Shown: positions 1 through 11,550 of the stretch, one piece after another
Numbering within the stretch: the stretch's first letter is position 1
Layout: every line of letters starts with the position of its first letter
DNA from: Bifiguratus adelaidae
Taxonomy: Eukaryota > Mucoromycota > Endogonomycetes > Endogonales
Direction of reading: 5' to 3'
Assembly: GCA_002261195.1 (NCBI GenBank)
Contig: MVBO01000038.1
Location: forward strand, 50,170-114,169
Length of the DNA stretch: 64,000 bases
The notes under the pieces: generated by a model
Database searches by the model: none
What the model saw: the letters and a program-made list of their open reading frames with translations, nothing else
What the model was told of the DNA's origin: nothing
Translations under genes and position numbers: made by a program

Positions 1-289
1 GGATCAGCGTGCGCAAGCATCCTACCTCCAATAGTGATACTCGCTCGACAAAGTGGACACACCTTCTCCATTTGTAGACACTGATATATACACGCTGCAC
101 AGAATGTATGGTTGCAACTTGTAGTTATGAGTGGGTCTGTAAATACACTATGACAGCTATAAGACCGTTAGCGTCAGGTCATAAGGTCTATCAACTTGTA
201 ACATACACTGGACAAAACAGAGACTGAGACGGTTGTTCGGCGAACTCAATGTCGTCAATGAGCTCGGGAAGCTTTCGACTTTCGGGCAT
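1..289 (-). CDS. RING-finger protein, 5' part (runs off window edge)
   Basis: Two exons are visible, 207-289 and 1-156, joined by a 50-nt intron (donor gtatgt, acceptor tatag, branch gctaac). Splicing restores an unbroken C3HC4 RING: the exon 1 end LFCPV joins CHSVFTDPLITTSCNHTFC, followed by CAAC and CPLCR. The eight metal ligands fit C-x2-C, C-x-H-x2-C-x2-C and C-P-x-C. RING domains of this kind act as E3 ubiquitin ligases (family knowledge). Only about 80 residues are in the window, so I cannot tell which RING family it is (RAD18-like, TRAF-like or LONRF-like are all possible). It starts 136 nt downstream of the TAF2 stop on the same strand. Confidence 0.72.
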
Positions 290-424
290 GCCTCAACTGA
301 ACCCTTCTTTTTGTACAGCTAAGTCGCAATTAGACGTGGGTGGCAAGATTCATGGCAACGTGTGATGTAAGAAGCACAAGGATGCACGCGACCAAGATCT
401 CTATTCCCAAATTCGTACATACAG

Positions 425-860
425 TCACTGCGGTCCAACTCTGACTTTGATCACCAGTGGATTCTTTTTCACCTTCTTCGCTTCCCTTTCTTCCACCTGT
501 CTCGCGAATTCATCACGTAATACCTTTGCCGATAGAGACACAGGATGATCTTCACCGTTGAATTTGAAAGAGTTTTCCCAGATCTGATCCATGTCACGCT
601 TCAAGTCGTCAAACGATGGATATCGGCCAGTTTTGAGCTTTCGTTCCCTGTTGACATGTCCATCAATGTCCAGCTCAATGAATTACTTGATCATTACTTA
701 CACTGTTGAGAGATCCATTGGGCGATCAATCACCTCCAAGTAGTTTGGAATACCTAATGCTTCGGGATCAACTGGTTGATTGAATGCCATTGCATTAGGG
801 TTTTTCCTCAATGACTGCACGATGGAAAGGTAAGGAGCGGCGTCAAAGTGTGGTGCAGGA
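425..860 (-). other. Bromodomain D of TAF2 fusion
   Basis: Fourth, more diverged bromodomain: AFNQPVDPEALGIPNYLEV runs straight into DRPMDLSTV, with no intron at the site used in A-C. Its intron lies a few codons later (about 644-698). The last exon has NSFKFNGED at the ligand-binding loop, followed by a Lys/Arg/Glu-rich tail and the stop. Confidence 0.82.
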
Positions 861-3800
861 CGCTTTGGCTGAGCGGGTTTCGGGCTTTCTTTGGGTGTTT
901 CCGGTTGTGACTGGGCTAGTGTCCATTCGCGTGCAAAGATTGTCTCCAAGGCTTTGCCTTCATTGGTGACATGTGAGTCTGGGCCATTGTAAGTGTAGCA
1001 ATTCTGAAAAATCAATTTGACGTCGTCGTAAAATGCTTGAGGAGTTTCGTATTGGCCTTTGTCCAATTTGCTCTTTACAGTCAAGAGGTCCATTGGGTTT
1101 CTGTGTAACAGCAGATTGAATAAGTGGCAAGCATCATATGCAATGATGTTGTTACTCACTTGATGACATCAAAATAGTTGGGTATATTCAGGGCAACCGG
1201 ATCGACTGGGTTTGCAAAATAAATGCCGTGCTTTGACGAGGTGAGTTTTCGTAGGATATTTCGATATCGTTTTACAACGTCTTGAGGAAGTTTGTTTTGG
1301 GTTGAGTCGGCGGAGGATATTGGTTTTGGTGTGGATGTCTGCAGATTGGGCTTTTTTACAACAATAGACATATTCGAGGTGGTACCGTTCGGTATCTTTA
1401 TGCCGTTGGCTTGCTCTTGCTTTTGCTGATCTTGGAATTTCTGCCATTCGCTTTCAAAAATAGCTTCCAGAGTCTTGCCTTCTTGATGGACGTATGAACC
1501 TTCCGGATTGTAGGTGTAGCAATTGTTGAACACCAATTTGACGTCATTATAGAATTCATTGGCACTTCCGTACCGGTTGTCGTCGAGCTTCTGCTTGATG
1601 CTACCAAGGTCCATTGGATTCCTTAAAAAGGACGGTTAGCTAACCGGACTGCCACTGCATGGATACCACTTACTTGATGACATCGAAATAATCGGGGATA
1701 TTGAGCGCTATAGGATCCACCGGTTGCTGAAAATTTAGGGAATGCTTCGACGCGAAGAGCTTGCGAATGATCGCACGACAGCCTTTGACAGCTTCCTTGG
1801 GCATGGTTGTGTCCGAGATAACTGGTACACGTATTTTCGGCGATGCTAAAAGTCAAGCCGTAAACAAATGATTGATATTCCGTGCAAAGCAACTCACCTT
1901 TCGCTGCTGGACCTCCGTTCTTTTCTGCAATGGTGATATTGTCTCCCGAATCAACCTCGGCCGACCCGAAGGAACTCCAAGCTCTTTCGAAAACTGCTTC
2001 CAATGCTTTACCCTCCTGATGTACATATGTGTCCGGCGGATTGAACAGGTAACAGTTTGAGAATATGAGTTTCACGTCATCATGAAATTCTGAAGGTGAG
2101 GCGTATCCACCGCGCTCAAGTTTTGTTTTGATGGTGGCAAGATCCATAGGATTTCTGATCAAGCAGGATTAGTTTGAGGCTGATCCACCTAAAGCACGTT
2201 TACTCACTTGACGATCTCATAATAGTTGGGGACATTGAGTGCGACAGGATCTACAGGGTTCTGAAAGAGGAAGGAATGCTTTGATGCCACTACCTTGCGA
2301 AGGAGATTGCGACAACGCTTGACATTGTCCATTGACATGCGTTCTGACGGCCTTTTAGCTTCGATGGTGGGTGTTTTGATTACGGGTGGGGACGGTTTCT
2401 CTGGCATTATCGCTGTAGCCAGGAATGGTGTGACATGGTTGTCCAGATGATCTTGACCTAATTCATTGGTAGGTGTACGCTCCTGAAAGATGAAAATGGA
2501 TCAGAATCGGTTCATTATCGCTAGCACGAAGCGAAACTCACTGAGAGCGAAGGTATCCTTATCTTCACCGTGCGACCAGCGGCTTCTGTCGGCTTGTAGA
2601 GCATTTCACACATCAGTATCAGGTACTTCCTCTTGCGATGCGGCAGATGTTCAGTCGGGTCGCTTTTAGCGTAGTGTTAGCTGCCATTTGGAATACGGAA
2701 TCAAGCTTACTTTAGCGTCTGCCATATCAAATTCTGAAGGGTAAGATTCCCCAACAGCAACTTGCGCATTTGCAATATGCCAGAACGAAAAGCGGCTTCT
2801 TGCTCCTGTGCTTCGTTGCGTCGCACGATTGCAGAGCCTTCTTCTTCAATCAGCGCATCCATGGCTCTCCGTGTGTAGCCCTCGTGCGCTTTGCTCATCA
2901 ACAGGGCCAAAGACTCAACAAGCATTTTCGAGAGAGAATAGGCGACATACTGAGACCGATCATGTCGGATAGTGTCGAAGAAATATACAAGGAGGTCGTC
3001 ATTATCCAAACCGGTCAACAGCAATAGACTTGTTAAGACGGAGAGACGGATACCCAGATAATTTCCATACCTATCCAAGTAATCTCGTTAGGCAAGGCAT
3101 GTTCGTTGATAGGTTTTCTGAACTTACCGGGCTCGTTGAAGGAACAGGCCCAAGTCTTTGTCCAGTCGTCCCGTAAGCATGCACTTTGTAAATGTCTAGT
3201 ACGAGGAAAATCACACAATTAGCATTCTGTTAACGTCAGTCTGTCAACTATCGCCGTACCTGTAAACAACTGATGGTGATGGTATTGTGGAAAGATGGAA
3301 TCATGTAATCGAGTGTCCGATAGCGCTCAATCTCGTGACAAGCAGCGTTGAAAATCTCATCGCGTTGTGCGATATACTTTTCGTCCATGCCAACGTCTTG
3401 ATCGCGCGGGAGTGCCGTGAGCGCATTTCCCATAGCGGTTATTAATGTGCTAACATAGTAATTATCCGAGAACTACAAATATGGTTTATTGTGAGAATGG
3501 TATCTCGCAATAAATCTATCATCCAACTTACCACGTTGCCTGTGTTATCATTGTACTTTAGCAAGTCCAGCAGCAGTCTCTGCACTGGCAACGGACATTG
3601 CCCTCTGTCGTCGCGAATTTGACTAAGTGCGATCGGGATAGCCTTCTGTACATAATATTCCGTCAAGGTGGAGAAATCGTTCGGTTTCGGGACGCAAACG
3701 ACGATGGGTAGTTCATCGTCTGCAAAGGAGTCTGCCGCTGTTGAATAGCAGAAAGAACGTTGAAAGGTCTTCGTTAGCTGCAACAGGCCAACCCAGCGCA

Positions 3801-6800
3801 ATGCAGGAGTTGCGCATTTCGCAAGCGTATATGCCGCTTCCATGCGAATGCGATAAAAGCACTTTGGATCCAAGAGTGCTCTCAGTAGACTTGTTGACGT
3901 CGGCAGTGAAGGCATAGAAGATAATGCTTGTAGAGCGTCGTATTGCGCTACCACATCTCGATCCTTCGTCAATTGTGAGGCCCACATGTAGTCCGGTTGC
4001 TCGAAATTCATGACGCAGATCCATTCGAACTCGGCATCCATTCGAATCCAATCAAACGTCGCGCTCGCAGCTCCACTCGTGTCTTCTTCCGTTTGGCCCC
4101 ATTCAACTAGACGCCAGGCTATCCGCTCGTTCTCGTCTTCAAACGTCGGCATACCCAGTCCAAACATAGGTATCATGCCCGGAAGGTTTGTGTCACCTTC
4201 TTCACCATCAGCAAGATCTTCTTCTGCAGCGGCGGCAGCGGCCGCTGCTTGCTTCGCTTGGAAACGTTTCGTATTTCGCCGAATACGCTTATACTTGGTG
4301 TTGAACTGTACTTCAAACTTTTTGTTGCTCTCCTGAATGTCCAAAATATGCTCGTACGGAGTACCATCAGCCTCATGGATTCTAGCTGTAAGGTTGCCGG
4401 TGAAAAGCGGAGTGACTGTGGCCGTGGTTGAAAGGGTGTTTTCGGAAAGTGCTTGCGCTGAGATATCCACGAACCCAAGATTCGTAGTTTCCTGTCTCAT
4501 GGTAAACTCCACCACCATCTTCTTGCGATTGAAGTGATATGAGAAAAAGAATACTGGACATCCACTACCATAGATCCATTGATCGGCAAAAGCCTTGTTG
4601 TCAAAACCGCTGACTTTTCGACACATCCGCAAGAACCAGTGAGTACCGAGACTAATAAGTTCCCCACTCATCGCTGAAACAAGTATCTTGGGTATAATGC
4701 GCGATAATCCCAGCGATGAGCCATCTTTGCACATTCTGTTGTTCAGCATCCACAATACTAGCGGGCCTTTGAGCGATATGAAGTCCAGATCATCTGGATC
4801 AAGAGGGATAGGGAGTTGAGTGTTGTAAATTGGGGGTCTGCCTTTGTCTAGAGCACAACAGCGGTTGATATCCTGTGAGAACATAAATTGAGCAAAGATT
4901 CGCCTCCAAGGTACTCATTATACTACCTTACGGAGGCGCAAACGGTATTCGTTATTGCCAAAATGCTTGCGCATAAAAACACCACTTATATACCGTGCTA
5001 GTCCTGATACCAACCAAAAGTCCGGCCAGATTCTGGGGGTGATGTGTATACCAAACCACTGAGTGGCAAGTGCTAAAGTCAGCTCTCGCCGAGTTTCGTA
5101 TACTTGGTCAATGATATCAGCCGAATGCAGAAACGTCGTACTGTTGTAATGGAAACCCATAAATAAAAAAGGATTAAGTCGATAGGCATATTTGCACTGA
5201 CCTGCAAAGCGCTAAAGAAGCTGAGGACATCATAGGGCTCCATGCGTCTTCAATGAAGACCATCTTGTAGTCAGAATAAGGGTATGAACCGTATTCTTGC
5301 GAGAAAAAAGCAAGAGCCTAAATTATGTCAGAGCATGGCACAAAGAAATACAGTCTACAAGTTACTTACCCGCATAATGAACTGACAAGACTCAGTGATT
5401 TCCTCGCGCGCTCCTGGAAGAGCAAAGGCATAGACGCTCGGAAGCGAGGCAATATTGAAGGTCTTTTCCTTGATATCCATCTCTGCATCCTCTCGCACGT
5501 TGTTAAACCACGACAACGAGGTTGGAGAGAACTTGACGACCTCGAACGGTCCAACGGCAAATGAGATATATGGAGCGGCGGTGGGAACCGTCAAGAGATA
5601 ATGGACAATCTTCTTGTCCAGCTGGGTTGGATGGCTTGTCTAATGAAGGAATTAGCCTAGTGATGTGAAATGATTACCGGAACCACACCTGCTCTATCAG
5701 CTCTCCGCTACATATAACATTCATATCAATGATCCCACCATCACTTGTGATCTCATCGTCCAGATCGCTGTCTGGGTCATGATGATAAGCCTTTGGAACT
5801 ATGAACTCCATTTCCCATGTGCAACGCTCTGATATCTTGTCGACACAAGGAAGCCACAAGCGCGTTGCGCCAGGCACTGGTTCATTAACGGTATACATGT
5901 GACGGAATCTCTGTCAGAATGCAATTGTTAGGCACCTTATCCTTGTGAGCACCTTCATGCCCATTTGCATTACTCACATCTGGCGCCGCGATGGGATCTG
6001 GCTCGACAAACACGACACCAGATTGGGGATTGACTACCTCAAATTCAATCTTGACAATGATGGGAGGATACTGAACGGTAACCATAGGTCCCTGGCCAGT
6101 TTCAGTGCCATCTGCCATAATCACTAACATAACGATAAGCTAATATGATCAATACCGCGATTATTGGTGCCTAACCATCTTGAATCCCCTTTTCCGGTGC
6201 TTCCAGTACTTGCTTGACTTCTCCATTACTCTTTCGGATATGCGAAGATAGGTCAGACGCTTATTCCGTGATCTTAAACGACTTACGTTGTGACTAGAGG
6301 GAATGAGGTGTTGCGGTAACCGAATGCTTAATTCCCCCTCGTCAGATGCTTGGAGAGCGGACAGATAACGTCGCCGGTATTCCTGATGATGATGGACAGA
6401 TCCTTTGCCGGGACCGAAAGGCACTTCCAATAAAGGATCTCTATGCTCATGCTGAGCGACCTGGCCTTCAATGTGCACCGAATGAATTTCTACAAGAATA
6501 AGCATGCCACTTAGCAAGCTTGACCCATGCGGGGACTACTCTGCTTACTGCATTGCCTTGCGTTCAGTCTGATCTCGCTAATGCCCTCCCGAAGCGGGAC
6601 AATGGTCAATTCAGCAAAGCCCTATAATGTATCGTGTTAACGGCCGTACCACAAACCGTGAAGGCTGAATCGAAGCGACGACTTACCCAGAGCCGTTTCT
6701 CATTCAAGTCTACATCGAGTACAAAGCGTTCGTGACTCGTATAAGGCGACAAGAGACAAGATTAGCGCGAGTACAGCATGCGAAACCATTCTTTCAATAC

Positions 6801-6863
6801 TTATAATCTGAAGTCCTGGCCTTTGACTTCTCCTCTTGTAGCAGCGGACATTCCACCACTCGT
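425..6863 (-). CDS. TAF2: TFIID subunit TAF2 with four C-terminal bromodomains
   Basis: TAF2 is a core TFIID subunit with an inactive M1-aminopeptidase fold that contacts promoter DNA around the initiator. The order of matches follows TAF2: N-terminal RFVLDVDLNEKRL (about 6.73 kb), WLPCVDKISERCTWEMEF (5.84 kb), the degenerate zinc site where HExxH is replaced by LALATQWFG (5.07 kb), FEQPDYMWASQL and RDVVAQYDALQAL (4.0 kb), and SFHNTITISCLQ (3.27 kb). An eight-alanine run followed by an acidic stretch lies near 4.23 kb. The frame continues through an intron at about 2484-2540 (exon ending IPSLS, next exon starting ERTPTNELG) into four bromodomains and a basic tail, with a TGA stop at 425-427. 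About twenty short introns. The first exon is uncertain: the ATG at 6861-6863 gives a TAF2-like GQDFRL but reaches an in-frame stop before an obvious donor. The bromodomain fusion is rated on splice continuity alone. Confidence 0.9.
900..1300 (-). other. Bromodomain C of TAF2 fusion
   Basis: Third bromodomain: YFANPVDPVALNIPNYFDV, then an intron, then NPMDLLTVKSKL and NCYTYNGPD. Domains B and C resemble each other closely, which suggests local tandem duplication (inference). Confidence 0.85.
1400..1800 (-). other. Bromodomain B of TAF2 fusion
   Basis: Second bromodomain: NFQQPVDPIALNIPDYFDV, then an intron, then NPMDLGSIKQKL and NCYTYNPEG with the acetyl-lysine-binding Asn kept. Its intron falls at the same Lys codon and phase as in domains A and C. 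Confidence 0.85.
2091..2400 (-). other. Bromodomain A of TAF2 fusion
   Basis: First of four bromodomains. The ZA-loop shelf reads FLFQNPVDPVALNVPNYY where BRD4 has WPFQQPVD, so the tryptophan is replaced. After the intron come NPMDLATIKTKL and the BC-loop motif NCYLFNPPD, whose second Asn is the acetyl-lysine-binding position. A phase-2 intron at about 2155-2207 splits the Lys codon just before NPMD. Confidence 0.85.
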
Positions 6864-7074
6864 AAGTCACTCCCTACAGTAACCTGACCCGGACAACACC
6901 GCGATCGACAAGGACAAGTACTCAACAGCGTTCACCGCAGAAGTGGAATGGCCAAATTCGGATGGCAGTCATGAGTGACGTCACGAATTTGAGAGCATTG
7001 GAGAGCAGCGAGCCAAAAGGCACAGAAATTCGCCCAGTGGATTCCTTCTCTTTTTTGGCGCACACCATAGCAAC

Positions 7075-8180
7075 ATGAAGGTAGGTTGGGATGCATGATA
7101 CATAGGAATCTGGATGGCGTGGTACGTCGGATGATGTGGATAGAGTGTGCTGCAGCGATGAAACTCGGGTGAAAAAGGATGGATGGACGTGATGAGCTTG
7201 TAGGATGGACGGATCAACGACATATCCGTCGAGGTATACGTCCATCCGATGATGTATCATCTCCTCTTTGCCAGCTGCATCAATAGCAGACACCCACCAT
7301 ACCCCCAGAGAATGCATCCAGGTATAGGAGGCATACAGGACAGATGAGCTAACGTCGTGACTCTTCATCAGTTGAACATCGCCAACCCAGCCACTGGCTT
7401 GCAAAAGACCATCGACATTGAAGATGAGCGTCGTGTGTATGTATTGTGCTAGCGGCTTACGCAAGATCGTGGTGCCTTTTCATGACTGAGATGCTGATGA
7501 ACCATTCCCACAGGCGTGTCTTCTATGACAAGCGTATGTCCGCTGAAGTTCCCGGTGACTCCGTCGGTGACGAGTTCAAGGGCTACGTTTTCCGCATCAC
7601 TGGTGGAAATGACAAGCAAGGTTTCCCCATGAAGCAAGGTGTTCTTTTGCCTCACCGTGTCAGACTTTTGTTGTCCGAGGGACACTCCTGCTACCGACCC
7701 CGTCGTGCCGGTGAACGCAAGAGAAAGTCCGTCCGTGGTTGCATTGTCGGACCTGACTTGGCCGTCTTGTCTCTTGTCATTGTCAAGCAAGGCGAGAACG
7801 ATATTCCCGGACTTACTGACAGCGCCGTTCCCAAGCGTCTCGGCCCTAAGCGTGCCAACCACATTCGCAAGTTCTTCAACTTGAGCAAGGAGGATGATGT
7901 TAGAAAGTTTGTCATTCGCCGTGAAGTCAAGCCTAAGAACCCCGAAAAGAAACCCTACACCAAGGCTCCCAAGATTCAACGTCTTATCACCCCTGCCCGT
8001 CTGCAACGCAAGAGACAGAACATCCTCGCCAAGCGTAGACGTGCTGAAGCCTCCAAGGAAGCTGCCGCCGAGTACTCTGCTTTGTTGGCCAAGCGCGTAA
8101 AGGAGGCTAAAGAGCGCAAGGACGACCTCAAGAAGAGACGCACGTCTTCCATGCAAAAGAGCGCCTCCAAGTCTGCTTAA
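7075..8180 (+). CDS. RPS6: 40S ribosomal protein eS6
   Basis: Exons 7075-7080, 7372-7436 and 7514-8180 encode 245 residues, the usual eS6 length. The first coding exon is only ATG AAG, followed by a 291-nt intron with a gctaac branch site near 7348. Family matches include [13 protein letters not shown] across the exon 2/3 junction, [35 protein letters not shown] and LGPKRA. eS6 is a small-subunit protein and the target of S6/AGC kinases in many eukaryotes. The C-terminal tail [14 protein letters not shown] keeps an RRxSS-like phosphosite context (inference). It is divergent from TAF2, with 211 nt between the start codons. Confidence 0.97.
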
Positions 8181-8216
8181 ATGATGTAAAGTGGACAAGT
8201 ACCGTGTTACTATACA

Positions 8217-8222
8217 AATAAA
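8217..8222 (+). terminator. Polyadenylation signal AATAAA after RPS6
   Basis: AATAAA lies 37 nt past the RPS6 stop codon, in the 251-nt gap between convergent RPS6 and FBA1. It is a likely 3'-end signal for RPS6, not tested. Confidence 0.5.
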
Positions 8223-8431
8223 ATCACTCCATCCGTTCATATCGTGTCTGTGTTTACGCCATCATGTTGGCATCTTGCGATCATAGAGTAGCGATCTAAA
8301 GCGAGATTCACGGACACATGCAATATCACAAGTTGTAATTATCCCAATCGCCTAATGCATATGTACATCCATGAGTGATGTTTTAATTTGGCATACAATC
8401 AGCAAGAAAGCAGCATGCTGGCATCTCGCGT

Positions 8432-9676
8432 TTACAAAGTGTTGACGTTTCCAAGGTCCTTGCAGGCTTGTTGGACACGTTTTATCAGGCTTTGCTCACC
8501 AGCGCGGATCCAGACACGAGGATCGTAGTACTTCTTATTGGGCTTGTCCTCGCCCTCAGGGTTACCGACTTGGGATTGCAAATAAGCCTTCTTGCTCTCG
8601 TAAAAGTCCTTGATGCCTTGCCAGTAAGCCCATTGGGTGTCGGTATCCACGTTCATCTTGACAACGCCATTGCTCACGGCGGTCTTGATCTCTTCCTCAG
8701 TGGAACCGGAGCCACCGTGGAAGACAAAGAAGACGGGTTTGTCATTCTTGGCCTTGGAGCCGAGCTGCTCCTTGACGTAAGCTTGGTGCTTGCCAAGGAG
8801 TTCAGGATGAAGCTTGACATTGCCGGGCTTGTAAACACCGTGAACGTTACCGAAAGCGGCAGCGATGGTGAAAAGATCTGTCACTTGAGAGAAGGCCTTG
8901 TAGATATCCCAGATATCCTCGGGTTGCGTGTAGAGAGCGGCGGACTCAACATCCTCATTGTTGACACCATCCTCTTCACCACCAGTGATACCAATCTCCA
9001 TTTCCAACAAGCACTTCATAGGAGCCATGCGCTTCAAGTATTTTGTGCAAATCTCAATATTTTCCTCTTTGGACTCTTCTGACAAATCGAGCATGTGGGA
9101 GGAGAAGAGGGGCTCGCCGTGCTCCTTGAAGTAGGCCTCGTCGGCTTCGAGCATGCCGTCGAACCAGGGAAGTAACTTCTTGGCGCAGTGGTCAGAGTGG
9201 ATCACAACGGGAATACCGTAGGCAGGGGCAACCTCGCGAATATACTGATGGGGAAAGATGAATACTGATCTTGAATTTACGACGTACCCGGATGGGCAAG
9301 AGCACTCACCTTGGCTCCAGCAATAGCTCCCAAGATGGATGCCTCTTGGTTCTTGTTGGGAAGTCCCTTACCAGCAAAGAAAGCAGATCCGCCGTTAGAG
9401 AATTGAATGATGATGGGCGCTTTGACGTCACGAGCAGCTTCGAGCACAGCGTTGATGGTGCTAAGCACAGAGATTGAGTTGAGCGCAACCATCGACACGC
9501 TGCCCTTACCTGGTAGAAGTGCAGTTGACAGCGGGAATGGCAAAGTTGTGCTCTTGAGCTAAAGACAACGTTCAGCAGACGGATCGAAAACGAGCGCTCT
9601 ACATACCATAGTCAAACAATTTGCGAAGGTTATCGCCAGTGACGACACCAGGAGGAACAATATCAGCAAGACCCAT
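8432..9676 (-). CDS. FBA1: Fructose-bisphosphate aldolase, class II (zinc)
   Basis: Exons 9607-9676, 9510-9558, 9310-9460 and 8432-9244 give 360 residues, close to yeast Fba1. The enzyme splits fructose 1,6-bisphosphate into dihydroxyacetone phosphate and glyceraldehyde 3-phosphate in the cytosol. The N-terminus is MGLADIVPPGVVTGDNLRK. Zinc ligands are seen in VIHSDHC, in GNVHGVYKPG and in FVFHGGSGS, and the phosphate-binding region in KMNVDTDTQW. Introns are 48-65 nt. A TATA box and a GA/GT repeat lie just upstream. It is divergent from ATP3, with 416 nt between them. Confidence 0.97.
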
Positions 9677-9699
9677 GATAAGACTGAAGTAGCCTAGAT

Positions 9700-9721
9700 A
9701 GAGAGAGAGTGTGTGTGTGTG
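9700..9721. repeat. (GA)n(GT)n simple repeat upstream of FBA1
   Basis: GAGAGAGAG followed by GTGTGTGTGTG, 24-45 nt upstream of the FBA1 start. On the FBA1 strand it reads CACACA then CTCTCT, a pyrimidine-rich leader common in highly expressed fungal genes (inference). Confidence 0.7.
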
Positions 9722-9753
9722 AAAAGAGTAACGGCCAGAAGGAAAAGAGTGCC

Positions 9754-9761
9754 CTTTTATA
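9754..9761 (-). promoter_or_regulatory. TATA box of FBA1
   Basis: TATAAAAG on the minus strand, 78 nt upstream of the FBA1 ATG. Sequence match only. Confidence 0.6.
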
Positions 9762-10092
9762 AGTGACTCGGAATGGCTGTTTTCCATGGGTAAGGCAAAT
9801 TAAGCAGTCTTGATAGAGTTTCGGATTGATGAAATGCTGCACATATGCCAATGAAAGGGCAAAACCCCCATGCATGGCAAGGGAAACGATGTGTAGAGGT
9901 GAGAGTGGTGCATTGGCCATGCTGGTATACCTGCTAAGGGTCCTCCACAACGCTATTCATGAATATCCTATTATCCATCCGACCGACAAAATGATGACGT
10001 AGACAATTTCCTAACAAATGGGTAAACAGCAAAAGATGGTGTATTGCTTTCCTCCTCGTAGCGGTCGCCTTGTTGCTTCGATTGACTGCAAC

Positions 10093-11334
10093 ATGTTGTC
10101 TATCACTCGTACCGCTATTCGTCCCTTGGGTGGAGTTTCTGTCTCCAGGTAAGTCGCTTCTCTGAGGGTGGAGTGCTGCGTTTGAACTGGAAGGAGAGAG
10201 GGGTTTGGGTCCCTCGACATGCCGAGTTGAGGTGATGAACCCAGGACCTTGCAAGCATACACGTTCCTGACTTTGAGATCTCGTCACTTGTTGGCTTGAC
10301 TATGTCGATCGCATGTTGTTTGCAAGCTTGACTTTTGGATTGGGTTGCTCATCAACACTTTTTTGCACTGTTAGCAATGCTGTGCAGGCACGTAACATGG
10401 CCACCTTGAAAGAAAGTAAGTGCCATAATATATGACAGTATTGTGATTCAGTACGGTGGCTCATCGATTTGGCCCCACATAGTCCAAGGTCGCCTCAAGT
10501 CAGTTTCCAACATCTCCAAAATCACAAAGTCCATGAAGATGATTGCTTCCACCAAGGTCACAAAGGCTCAAAGGGCCATGGAGAACGCTCGTACTTATGG
10601 TGAAGCCACCAACGGTGAGTATTCAACCTTCCAATTTTTGAAACCTCTTGCACGGGTTGCTGATTTCGATTCGCTTGTTAGAGCTCTTCAAGGCTGCCGA
10701 GACCAAACCCGCCGAAAACTCTACCACAATCTACATCGCCGCTTCCGGTGACCGTGGTCTCTGCGGTGGTATTCACTCCTCTGTTGCCAAGGGAACTCGT
10801 CGGGCTATTGGCAACAACAACAAGGCTGCCATCGTCGTTCTTGGTGATAAAGCCAAAGCTCAACTTAGCCGATCCCACCGATCCCAGATCAGCCTTTCCT
10901 TCAACCAAATCGGCAAGGACATACCCACATTCGCTGAAGCTTCCGCCATTGTTGATGTCATCCGTCAACAAGGCATAGAATTCGATAGCGCTGAGATCGT
11001 GTATAACGAGTTCAAGTCTGTCATTTCTTACGAAGCTGTGTCGACACTCGTTTACAACGAGGCAACCTTCAAGGCCTCTCCCAACTTTGCCGCCTTTGAA
11101 ATCGAGGATGACGTGCTCGAAAATTTGCAAGAGTTCACCTTTGCCAACAACATCTACCATGCTCTTGTCGAAGGCCATGCCGCCGAAATGGCTGCTAAGC
11201 GCGCTGCCATGGAGAACGCCACAAAGAACGCCGAGGATATGATTGGCAAGTTGACGCTACAATACAACAGAGGTCGTCAAGCCGTCATTACCAACGAACT
11301 CATCGACATTATTACTGGTGCTTCTGCCCTCTAG
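10093..11334 (+). CDS. ATP3: ATP synthase F1 gamma subunit, mitochondrial
   Basis: Exons 10093-10148, 10375-10415, 10483-10614 and 10682-11334 give 293 residues. Gamma is the rotor shaft of F1. The N-terminus MLSITRTAIRPLGGVSVS is a typical mitochondrial presequence and is followed by ARNMATLKE. Family motifs are RLKSVSNISKITKSMKMIA, GDRGLCGGIHSSVAK and the C-terminal RGRQAVITNELIDIITGA, which forms the coiled-coil end. The 226-nt first intron is longer than the others. Confidence 0.97.
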
Positions 11335-11550
11335 ACTTGGATACATACATTATGCCCATGAAACATCAAAAAGCCAATGTTGGGCGGCAACATTGACTAG
11401 TTACCATTTTGAACTTGGTTGTAAACATTGGCCTTTCCGCATGCCCATCTTATGGGCTGTGGCATAAAGACTCCCATTTCTGCGAACAATTGCCTTGTTA
11501 CATGGCAAAATATGTAATCTCTTTAGAATATTGAATCATACATCTACGTC

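Larger units (their letters stand above)
9677..10092. other. Divergent promoter region FBA1/ATP3
   Basis: A 416-nt gap between two divergent metabolic genes. It holds the FBA1 TATA box and the GA/GT tract. I see no coding potential beyond shadow frames. Confidence 0.6.

Noticed and set aside
7449-8240. 263-codon minus-strand frame over RPS6
   Set aside because: It is exactly antisense to the conserved RPS6 exon and has no family motif. A codon-bias shadow.
8468-9082. 204-codon plus-strand frame over FBA1
   Set aside because: Antisense shadow of the aldolase exon.
10195-10265. tRNA-like stretch (GCTTGCAAGGTCCTGGGTTCAT on the minus strand, within ATP3 intron 1)
   Set aside because: It resembles the anticodon-arm and T-arm half of a tRNA, but the B box is degenerate, no acceptor stem or D arm pairs, and it is a lone copy. 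At most a fragment.
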